Assembly: GCA_964343305.1 (NCBI GenBank)
Contig: CAYFJO010000344.1
Span: 1 to 11,616, forward strand
Direction of reading: 5' to 3'
Length of the DNA stretch: 11,616 bases
DNA from: CAYFJO01 sp964343305
GTDB lineage: Bacteria; Planctomycetota; Planctomycetia; Pirellulales; Pirellulaceae
Shown: positions 6,211-11,616 of the stretch, one piece after another
Layout: each line of letters begins with the position of its first letter
Numbering within the stretch: position 1 is the first letter of the stretch
The notes under the pieces: generated by a model
What the model saw: the letters and a program-made list of their open reading frames with translations, nothing else
Databases searched by the model: none
What the model was told of the DNA's origin: nothing
Position numbers and translations under genes: made by a program

Positions 6211-7899
6211 CTATTGATTCCTTGGCGGTTTGATATCGACCACCTCGGCGTCGAACGTATCAATGGCTTCCTGGACAAGTGGATGTTTTTCTAACTCACG
6301 CATCCGCTGGCGTTTCGACATAACCGGTTGACGTGACTGAGGTTGTGTCTGTTCAGCCGGAAGCACTCGAAAATCGATGCGAAATCGTTGGCCTGTGATT
6401 TCTTCGAGCGACCGCTCAAGGCGGCTCTTCAACTCCGGCCGTTCGCATCGTTCTTTGTGGAGAGTATACTCCGCTTTGAAGCTAACGGCCAGTTGATTTG
6501 GCGCAGAAATTGCTATGCTTTCAAAACTCGATGCGAAGTCGGCTGCCGTATCTTCAAGTGTTTCAACAGCTTGCTGCCAGATGGATCGAATGTTTTCGTC
6601 GTTAACTTCGACAGTTTTCGTGGGTGATGTTGTAGACTGTTTGGGGGATTTTTCGGGAAGATCACTTTTTTTTTGAGTTTCCAGCGGCTTTGCCTGACTC
6701 GTGGAAACTTGGCGTGGAGTTGGTTGTTTCACCACAGCAGGCAACTTGCCGCTTGCGACTTGGGCAATCAGACCCGCCAAGTCATCCAGATCTTCCAATT
6801 TGCTGATCCGGACGATGGCAATATCCAGCAGCGTCCGGACGTGCGTGCTTTGCCTCATCCGTGTCAGCGTTTCGTCCAGGATCTGGGCGACCGCGAGACT
6901 TGTTTCCAGACCGAGTTGCTTGCCCGATTCTGAAACGGTGTTGAAATCGGACGGACCGCTGTTGAGCATCATGTCCTGATCGCAACCGACCGTGGCGGCC
7001 ATCATGTCGCGGGTCCAGCCCAAGAGTTGTTCGGTCAGTTGGCCCGCGTCGCCACCCGCCGAAATCAATTCATCCACTTTCGTCAGCGCGGCGGCCGTGT
7101 CTCGATTGATGAGCGACGCAACGAGTGCTGAGATTTCGCCGCTGTCCGCCGTGCCAAGCATTCGGTGCACATGGTCGAGCGATATCTTGTCGTCGCTGAA
7201 CGCCAGCAATTGTTCGAGCAACGATTGGCTGTCTCGCATCGATCCGTTAGCACGCCGAGCCAGCAAGTGCAACGCATCGTCGTCCGCTTGCATGCCCTCG
7301 GACTGCACGATGTGTTTGAGTCGAGCGACGATCGATTCGGATTCCACCGGCGCAAAGTCGAATCGTTGGCAGCGCGACAAAACGGTGATCGGAATCTTTT
7401 CCGGATCGGTTGTACAGAAGATAAACTTGACGTGCTCCGGTGGTTCTTCGAGCGTCTTCAGCAATGCGTTGAACGCCGGCGTCGTCAGCATGTGGACTTC
7501 GTCAATGATGTAGACTTTGTATCGCGAGCGGCTGGGGCGGATGTTGACGTTGGATCGAAGTTGTCGAATCTCGTCGATGCCACGATTGCTGGCACCGTCG
7601 ATTTCCAGAACATCGACATCTTCGCCGCTGGTGATGCTTTCGCAGGCGTCACACGTTCCGCACGGTTGTGGCGACGGGCCGGCGTTGCAGTTCAAGCATT
7701 TCGCCAGGATGCGGGCTGTTGATGTTTTGCCGACTCCACGAGCCCCGGTGAAGAGATAGGCGTGGCCGACTCGATTGGTGTTAATGGCGTTGGCCAACGC
7801 TTGCGAGATGTTCTGTTGGCCGACGAGTTGTTCGAACGATTGCGGGCGATAGCGCCGAGCGACGACGACGTATTGTTCGGACTGTGAAGAGTCGGTCAT
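6211..7899 (-). CDS. dnaX: DNA polymerase III subunits gamma/tau
   Basis: ATPase of the clamp-loader complex; full-length tau also ties polymerase core to the loader. The protein has 562 residues. The AAA+ module begins YRPQSFEQLVGQ at about 17-28. Walker A GARGVGKT is at 52-59, zinc ligands are Cys71, Cys80, Cys83 and Cys86, Walker B IIDEVHML has Asp133-Glu134, and an SRC motif occurs in LSRCQRFDF near 173. Domain III ends at about 385. A linker rich in Pro, Lys, Ser and Thr follows, then a tau-specific C-terminal domain of about 130 residues. Inside the linker a run of nine A bases (codons 409-412) is a likely frameshift or transcript-slippage site giving a shorter gamma form. The ATG at 7899 has no clear ribosome-binding site. 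The gene follows the SRP RNA, as in Bacillus, with a large inverted repeat between. Confidence 0.96.
   Translation of the reverse strand: MTDSSQSEQYVVVARRYRPQSFEQLVGQQNISQALANAINTNRVGHAYLFTGARGVGKTSTARILAKCLNCNAGPSPQPCGTCDACESITSGEDVDVLEIDGASNRGIDEIRQLRSNVNIRPSRSRYKVYIIDEVHMLTTPAFNALLKTLEEPPEHVKFIFCTTDPEKIPITVLSRCQRFDFAPVESESIVARLKHIVQSEGMQADDDALHLLARRANGSMRDSQSLLEQLLAFSDDKISLDHVHRMLGTADSGEISALVASLINRDTAAALTKVDELISAGGDAGQLTEQLLGWTRDMMAATVGCDQDMMLNSGPSDFNTVSESGKQLGLETSLAVAQILDETLTRMRQSTHVRTLLDIAIVRISKLEDLDDLAGLIAQVASGKLPAVVKQPTPRQVSTSQAKPLETQKKSDLPEKSPKQSTTSPTKTVEVNDENIRSIWQQAVETLEDTAADFASSFESIAISAPNQLAVSFKAEYTLHKERCERPELKSRLERSLEEITGQRFRIDFRVLPAEQTQPQSRQPVMSKRQRMRELEKHPLVQEAIDTFDAEVVDIKPPRNQ
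6666..6674 (-). other. dnaX A9 slippery run (candidate gamma frameshift/slippage site)
   Basis: In mRNA sense the codons are CAA AAA AAA AGT GAT (Q409-K-K-S-D), which contain the in-frame heptamer A AAA AAA. A -1 ribosomal slip, or insertion of one A by RNA polymerase, gives CAA AAA AAA AAG TGA. This ends the protein at residue 412, just after ATPase domain III. E. coli gamma ends at a comparable place. I see no strong upstream ribosome-binding-like sequence or GC-rich downstream stem, which favours transcriptional slippage as described for Thermus dnaX. Confidence 0.65.
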
Positions 7900-7920
7900 T
7901 AGATATCAAATCCCAAGCAC

Positions 7921-7993
7921 CAAATCCCAAACAAATTCAAAATCTCAAATCTCAAAAAACACTGTTTGAGATTTTGAATTTGTTTGGGATTTG
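7921..7993. repeat. Perfect 29-bp inverted repeat between SRP RNA and dnaX
   Basis: The arms at 7921-7949 and 7965-7993 are exact reverse complements (CAAATCCCAAACAAATTC... and its mirror) around a 15-base loop. They are AT-rich and built from CAAATCCCAA / CAAATCTCAAA words. One further copy of CAAATCCCAA lies at about 7907-7916. It ends 21 bases before the dnaX start codon. It may be a small dispersed element or a transcript-end/processing structure for the SRP RNA. No transposase gene is present. Confidence 0.85.
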
Positions 7994-8023
7994 TAGTTTT
8001 GCAATTTGGAATTCTAAAAGCAT

Positions 8024-8127
8024 CTGCTTGTGAGAGGCTCTCGCACAAGAGTACCCCGCTTAGGGCTGCTCCGGTTAAGGCCTGACCCGGTTCACGGCTC
8101 CCCCTCGCGAGAGCCACTCACCAGCAG
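8024..8127 (-). ncRNA. ffs: Signal recognition particle RNA, small bacterial (4.5S) type
   Basis: RNA part of the signal recognition particle; it binds Ffh and targets nascent membrane proteins. In minus-strand sense it carries the Ffh-binding helix 8 with the conserved asymmetric loop: GGGUCAGG on the 5' side and AGCAGCCC on the 3' side, ten bases apart. The tip reads CCU-UAAC-CGG, whose UAAC fits the URRC tetraloop class rather than GGAA. The ends pair as CUGC, GUGAG and GGCUCUCGC against GCGAGAGCC, CUCAC and GCAG, giving one long hairpin of about 104 bases. It lies directly upstream of dnaX, as the SRP RNA gene does in Bacillus. The exact ends are estimated from pairing. Confidence 0.92.
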
Positions 8128-8149
8128 ATTGAATGCGACTGATATGATA

Positions 8150-8178
8150 GTTGTACGCCTGATCGTGTCCGCGGTCAA
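8150..8178 (-). promoter_or_regulatory. Possible promoter for SRP RNA
   Basis: TTGACC (8178-8173), then a 17-base gap, then TACAAC (8155-8150) resemble a sigma-70 promoter. They would start transcription about 15 bases before the paired 5' end of the SRP RNA. The -10 match is only partial; a TATCAT nearby lacks a matching -35. Confidence 0.3.
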
Positions 8179-8190
8179 AGGGGCGCACTG

Positions 8191-8220
8191 ACTTCCGAAG
8201 TTTTCTTAAACTTCGGAAGT
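8191..8220 (-). terminator. 13-bp perfect hairpin after the MntR-like gene
   Basis: ACTTCCGAAGTTT (8191-8203) and AAACTTCGGAAGT (8208-8220) are exact reverse complements with a four-base loop. The stem begins three bases past the stop of the regulator gene, a position expected for a terminator. No U-run follows on the minus strand, so termination may be Rho-assisted or the hairpin may only stabilise the 3' end. It also separates this gene from the SRP RNA promoter region. Confidence 0.55.
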
Positions 8221-8223
8221 TGG

Positions 8224-8991
8224 CTAAGCGACCTCGACTGGCGTTGCGACGACAAGTTTACGTGCCACCTCCCGTGACAAAGTTGTTTCGCGAGACGCAA
8301 CACGAATCGTCAATAATCCGGCCTCGTCATTGTTTGTAAGGATCTTGCCCGTCGCGCCCAGCGGGAGGTGGTTCTCGGTCAAATACCGCAGAAACTCGGA
8401 TGACTGGTCAAGAACCCGGACCAATTCGAACTGTTCAGCAGGCCGCAAGTCGGACAAACATCGCCCGGAAGTCGAAGAAACAGTGCCGTCAGCTTTCGGA
8501 ATGGGATCGCCGTGAGGATCCACGGCTGGATGCCCCAGAAACTCATCGATTCGGTCCACCAAAAGATCGCTGACCGCGTGTTCCATGTTCTCGGCTTCTT
8601 CGTGAACTTCGTCCCACGTCAGGTCCAGCGTCCTGACCAAAAACAATTCGATCAAACGATGCCGTCGCACGACGCGCAGGGCCAACATACGCCCTGCGTC
8701 GGTCAACTGCACGCCAACGTAGGGCGTATACACAGCAAGACCAGATTCGCTGAGCGTCTTCAACATGCTGGTGACTGTGCCCGGCGACACACCGAGTGCA
8801 TCAGAGATTTGCCCCGTCGCCGCGGCATTGCCGGACTGAGCGATGCAAGTTTGATAAATCGTCTTAACGTAGTTTTCAATCGTGAGACTTGCCACGCCGA
8901 AATGCTCCATAACTGCTACGAGGTAGGCATTGTATGCAGCCGAATAGTTGGGATCAAATAGGGGGTATGTTTGGGGGACTTCATCCGCCAT
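8224..8991 (-). CDS. DtxR/MntR-family metal-dependent transcriptional regulator
   Basis: Metal-sensing repressor, likely for Mn or Fe homeostasis. From ATG at 8991 it has 255 residues: a winged helix-turn-helix (about 34-100, ISDALGVSPGTVTSMLKTL), a dimerisation helix region with DPHGDPIP, and a C-terminal SH3/FeoA-like domain (about 183-250). It thus has the three-domain IdeR/DtxR layout. Aligned with DtxR, His79, Glu83, His98, Glu105 and His106 are kept (here His111, Glu115, His130, Glu137, His138). The Cys102 position is Glu134, as in manganese-type MntR. The helix-1 ligand (Met10 in DtxR, Asp8 in MntR) aligns with Asn40, which is unusual. Starts at 9021 or 9072 are possible but would run into the divergent mch gene, and none has a clear ribosome-binding site. 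Targets cannot be read here. Confidence 0.85.
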   Translation of the reverse strand: MADEVPQTYPLFDPNYSAAYNAYLVAVMEHFGVASLTIENYVKTIYQTCIAQSGNAAATGQISDALGVSPGTVTSMLKTLSESGLAVYTPYVGVQLTDAGRMLALRVVRRHRLIELFLVRTLDLTWDEVHEEAENMEHAVSDLLVDRIDEFLGHPAVDPHGDPIPKADGTVSSTSGRCLSDLRPAEQFELVRVLDQSSEFLRYLTENHLPLGATGKILTNNDEAGLLTIRVASRETTLSREVARKLVVATPVEVA

Positions 8992-9026
8992 GATACAAAT
9001 ACTTGGTCGTGCGGGAGTCATAAGTT

Positions 9027-9971
9027 GTGAAACTGAATCAATCTGGATTGGCTCGCTGTGAGTCGCTTGCATCCAACGCGGATCGATTCAAGGTTTCGAT
9101 CCATCAAAACAATGTTGGCACTCGAATCGTTGATTGTGGAGTTCAATCACCCGGCGGCCTTGAAGCGGGGCGTGCTTTGGCGGAAGTCTGTCTGGCGGGG
9201 TTGGGGCGAGTCACCATTGCACCGAGTAACGGTGATCTTTGGCACGGACCATCGGTGGTGGTCGAAACGGACCACCCCGTGCCTGCGTGCTTGGCATCTC
9301 AATACGCCGGCTGGCCCGTGAGCGGCGAAAAGTACTTCGCGATGGGCTCCGGTCCGATGCGAGCCGCGCGTGGACGCGAGCCATTGTTCGACGACATCGG
9401 TTGCCTGGAAGACGCCGATGAAGCAGTCGGAGTGCTCGAAAGCGGAGAATTACCCCCTGATGAAATTTGTCGGCAAATCGCCGAAGATTGCAGCGTTGAG
9501 CCTTCAAAATTGACTCTGTTGGTCTCTCGCACGGCGAGTTTGGCCGGGACGATTCAAGTCGTCAGCCGTTCGATCGAAACGGCCCTTCACAAAATGCATG
9601 AATTGAAATTCGATTTGACACGCGTGCAAAACGGATTCGGTGTCGCCCCTCTGCCGCCGGTTGCCGCCAGCGACATGACCGGCATCGGGCGGACAAACGA
9701 CGCGGTTTTGTACGGAGGCGAGGTGACGCTTTGGGTCACCGGCGATGACGCGACCTTGGACGAAATCGGACCGCAAGTGCCCAGCGCATCGTCGCCGGAC
9801 CATGGGCAACCGTTCGCGGATATTTTCGAAAGATATGATCGTGACTTTTACAAAATCGACCCCATGCTGTTCAGCCCCGCCGTGGTCACGTTCGTCAACC
9901 TCGACACGGGACGTTGCTGCCGATTCGGCGAAGTGTTGCCCGGCGTGATCCGACAGTCGTTTGCTGGTTGA
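9027..9971 (+). CDS. mch: Methenyltetrahydromethanopterin cyclohydrolase
   Basis: Cytosolic enzyme (EC 3.5.4.27) that interconverts 5,10-methenyl-H4MPT and 5-formyl-H4MPT, the middle of the tetrahydromethanopterin-linked formaldehyde oxidation/detoxification route. The protein has 314 residues, the usual Mch length. Recognisable blocks are SPGGLEAGR near 41-49, the active-site stretch SGEKYFAMGSGPMRA at 99-113, FGVAPLPPVAASDMTGIGRTNDAVLYGG near 205-231, and IDPMLFSPAVVTFVNL near the C-terminus. The start is GTG at 9027, with GGGAG about nine bases before. The gene is divergent from the DtxR/MntR-like gene with only 35 bases between starts, so their control regions overlap. The ATP-grasp gene follows after four bases. 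H4MPT C1 genes in bacteria are known from methylotrophs and planctomycetes. Confidence 0.96.
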   Translation: MKLNQSGLARCESLASNADRFKVSIHQNNVGTRIVDCGVQSPGGLEAGRALAEVCLAGLGRVTIAPSNGDLWHGPSVVVETDHPVPACLASQYAGWPVSGEKYFAMGSGPMRAARGREPLFDDIGCLEDADEAVGVLESGELPPDEICRQIAEDCSVEPSKLTLLVSRTASLAGTIQVVSRSIETALHKMHELKFDLTRVQNGFGVAPLPPVAASDMTGIGRTNDAVLYGGEVTLWVTGDDATLDEIGPQVPSASSPDHGQPFADIFERYDRDFYKIDPMLFSPAVVTFVNLDTGRCCRFGEVLPGVIRQSFAG

Positions 9972-9975
9972 GATA

Positions 9976-10872
9976 ATGAAGATCGCAGCATTGGTGTCCG
10001 CGTCGAGTTGGTATCTTAGCGATCTGCAACGAGCCGCGGCAGGTCAACATGAAATCGTGCCGCTGAGTTTCATGGATTTGTCGAGTTGGCTCCATGACGA
10101 GGGCGAGGCAGTTACTGTGGCGAATGTCGCGATGCGGGATTTCTCGGCAGTGCTGGTCCGCACGATGCCGCCTGGGTCTTTGGAGCAGGTTGTCTTTCGG
10201 ATGGATTTGCTTGGCCGGTTGCAACAATCTGGAGTCATCGTGCTGAATCCACCGAAGGCAATCGAAGTGGCGGTGGACAAATACTTGTCCTTGTCGCGCC
10301 TTCGCACCGCGGGGCTAACGACACCCGACACGTTGATCTGTCAAACCGTCGAGGAAGCGATGCGAGGATTCGAACTCTTGGGTCGAAACGTGGTCGTGAA
10401 ACCGCTGTTTGGCAGCGAAGGCCGTGGAATGACGCGGATCGACGACGAAAACATCGCGCTGCGGATTTTCAAGGCGCTCGCTCAAGTTAATTCAGTGATT
10501 TATCTTCAGCGGTTTATCGAACACGTGGGATTTGATCTGCGTGTGTTGCTGTTGGGCGACAAATGCTGGACAGTGCGTCGGCGCAACGCCAGCGACTGGC
10601 GAACCAACGTCAGCCGCGGGGCAACCATGGAAGCGTTTGATGCGGATGAAGAACTCGTGGCGATGGCTCGTGAGGCCGCCGTGTGTGTTGGTGTGCCGTT
10701 CGCCGGAGTTGACGTGTTGCTGGGCCGTGATGGCCGGCGCTACATTTTGGAAGTGAATGCCGTACCAGGCTGGAAGGCGCTTTCGCACACTTTACAGGTC
10801 GATATCGCTGAGGAATTGATTTCACACCTTAAGGACAAAGCGAGAAGCGATTGTGAGCAGCGCGGCAGATAA
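9976..10872 (+). CDS. RimK/MptN-like ATP-grasp ligase
   Basis: Predicted ATP-dependent carboxylate-amine ligase of 298 residues starting at ATG 9976. The family includes RimK and the enzymes that add alpha-L-glutamate to tetrahydromethanopterin (MptN) or F420 (CofF). An N-terminal pre-ATP-grasp domain (about 1-90) leads to VLNPPKAIEVAVDKYLSLSRL at about 88-108. The ATP-binding loop is VVVKPLFGSEGRGM at 139-151 with Lys142. DLRVLLLG follows near 186, and the metal site comprises GVDVL (Asp245) and ILEVNAVPGW (Glu258, Asn260). It begins four bases after mch and ends overlapping the next gene by 20 bases, so it belongs to that operon. The link to mch makes a pterin-cofactor glutamylation role plausible, but the substrate is inferred only from context. 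Confidence 0.87.
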   Translation: MKIAALVSASSWYLSDLQRAAAGQHEIVPLSFMDLSSWLHDEGEAVTVANVAMRDFSAVLVRTMPPGSLEQVVFRMDLLGRLQQSGVIVLNPPKAIEVAVDKYLSLSRLRTAGLTTPDTLICQTVEEAMRGFELLGRNVVVKPLFGSEGRGMTRIDDENIALRIFKALAQVNSVIYLQRFIEHVGFDLRVLLLGDKCWTVRRRNASDWRTNVSRGATMEAFDADEELVAMAREAAVCVGVPFAGVDVLLGRDGRRYILEVNAVPGWKALSHTLQVDIAEELISHLKDKARSDCEQRGR

Positions 10873-11616
10873 GGTTGTCAACGTTGGACTTCGATTGTCG
10901 ACAACGGCACGCGATGATCCAGACGGCGTCGCGGCCGTGATGCCGCTGGGGCGTCGAGGTGGAAAACGGCAATACGCTCGAATGTCTTTCCGCGAATTGG
11001 ACGACGACAGCAATTTGTTGGCCGATGGCCTGATGAACATGGGTATCAAACGCGGCGCGCGAATCGTGTTGATGGTGCGGCCGAGCATTGATTTCATTTC
11101 ACTCGTTTTTGCGATGTTCAAAGCGGGGATTGTGACGATCTTGATCGATCCCGGGATGGGACGAAAGAATCTGGTTCGGTGTCTTGAGGAGGTCGAACCC
11201 GAAGGCTTTGTGGCGATACCGATCGTTCACGCGTTGCGAGTCTTGATGCGGCGTCGGTTTCCCAAAGCCGAATACAACGTCACAGTCGGTCGAAGATGGT
11301 TTTGGGGTGGCAAGACGATTCGTCATCTGCGCGGCCGATTGCTATCCGAGGATTTCCAAGCGATTCAATGCCAGACAAACGATCCCGCGGCGATCATCTT
11401 TACGACGGGCAGTACTGGGCCGCCGAAAGGAGTTTTGTACGAACACGGCAACTTCAACGCGCAGGTGGACGAGATCCGTGACCGCTACGAAATACAGCCC
11501 GGCGAGATTGACTTGTCGGGATTTCCGTTGTTTGCCCTGTTTAATTGTGCGATGGGAGTGACGACGGTCATTCCGGATATGGACCCAACTCGACCGGCGG
11601 ACGTGGACCCGCGAAA
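10853..11616 (+). CDS. OleC-like AMP-forming ligase, N-terminal part
   Basis: ANL-superfamily adenylating enzyme; 254 residues are visible and it continues past the right edge (relatives have about 550). The start is taken as GTG at 10853, which overlaps the ATP-grasp gene by 20 bases. The frame stays open to the last base. Motifs include YARMSFRELDDDSNLLADGL at about 41-60, ILIDPGMGRKNL at about 96-107, the phosphate-binding P-loop TTGSTGPPKG at 184-193, and FPLFALFNCAMGVTTVIPDM followed by DPTRPADVDP. The IDPGMG and PDMDPTRPA signatures are typical of OleC, the beta-lactone synthetase of long-chain olefin synthesis, and close fatty-acid-CoA-ligase relatives. No oleA, oleB or oleD is visible, so the pathway is not established. 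A general acyl-CoA or acyl-AMP ligase is the alternative. Confidence 0.85.
   Translation, partial: MSSAADKVVNVGLRLSTTARDDPDGVAAVMPLGRRGGKRQYARMSFRELDDDSNLLADGLMNMGIKRGARIVLMVRPSIDFISLVFAMFKAGIVTILIDPGMGRKNLVRCLEEVEPEGFVAIPIVHALRVLMRRRFPKAEYNVTVGRRWFWGGKTIRHLRGRLLSEDFQAIQCQTNDPAAIIFTTGSTGPPKGVLYEHGNFNAQVDEIRDRYEIQPGEIDLSGFPLFALFNCAMGVTTVIPDMDPTRPADVDPR

Noticed and set aside
8065..8090. SRP RNA tip lacking the GGAA tetraloop
   Set aside because: UAAC fits the URRC loop class also found in SRP RNAs, so it is not a sign of a defective gene.
7899..8117. 72-residue minus-strand open frame before dnaX
   Set aside because: It covers the SRP RNA and the inverted repeat; the translation follows RNA and repeat sequence, not a protein.
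1..11616. CRISPR arrays, tRNA genes, transposases or prophage genes
   Set aside because: I saw no regularly spaced direct repeats, no tRNA-like cloverleaf and no mobile-element protein motifs.

Overview
The window looks like chromosomal DNA of a planctomycete, probably Pirellulaceae-like. The reasons are a secreted sulfatase, tetrahydromethanopterin (H4MPT) C1 genes in a bacterial setting, a redoxin with a planctomycete-style helical N-terminal region, an OleC-like ligase and structured intergenic repeats. This assignment is inference from gene content. No rRNA marker is present.

Layout. Positions 1-876 (+) hold the C-terminal half of GTP-dependent PEP carboxykinase (pckG). Positions 896-7899 (-) hold a long row of genes. 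In transcription order these are dnaX, ybaB, recR, rpoN, a thioredoxin-like protein interrupted by an in-frame UGA, and a secreted sulfatase. The stretch 7900-8223 has no protein gene. It contains a perfect 29-bp inverted repeat, the small SRP RNA (- strand) and a 13-bp hairpin. A DtxR/MntR-family regulator follows at 8224-8991 (-). Divergent from it are mch (9027-9971), a RimK/MptN-like ATP-grasp ligase (9976-10872) and an OleC-like AMP-forming ligase that runs off the right edge (10853-11616), all on the + strand.

How the genes fit together. SRP RNA-dnaX-ybaB-recR is an old replication/repair neighbourhood known from other bacteria. Here rpoN and a redox/sulfatase pair follow it. The right arm couples a step of H4MPT-linked formaldehyde oxidation to an amino-acid-ligase-type ATP-grasp enzyme that could modify a pterin cofactor.

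The most notable discovery is that the thioredoxin-like gene at 2470-3555 reads as a selenoprotein. Its redox motif is U-I-N-C, encoded with UGA. A bacterial-SECIS-like hairpin with a GGU loop lies directly downstream, and the UGA itself sits in the loop of a second, perfect 8-bp hairpin. Ordinary ORF calling would split this gene into two fragments. A second recoding candidate is an A9 run in dnaX. A -1 shift there gives an immediate stop and a gamma-like 412-residue product.
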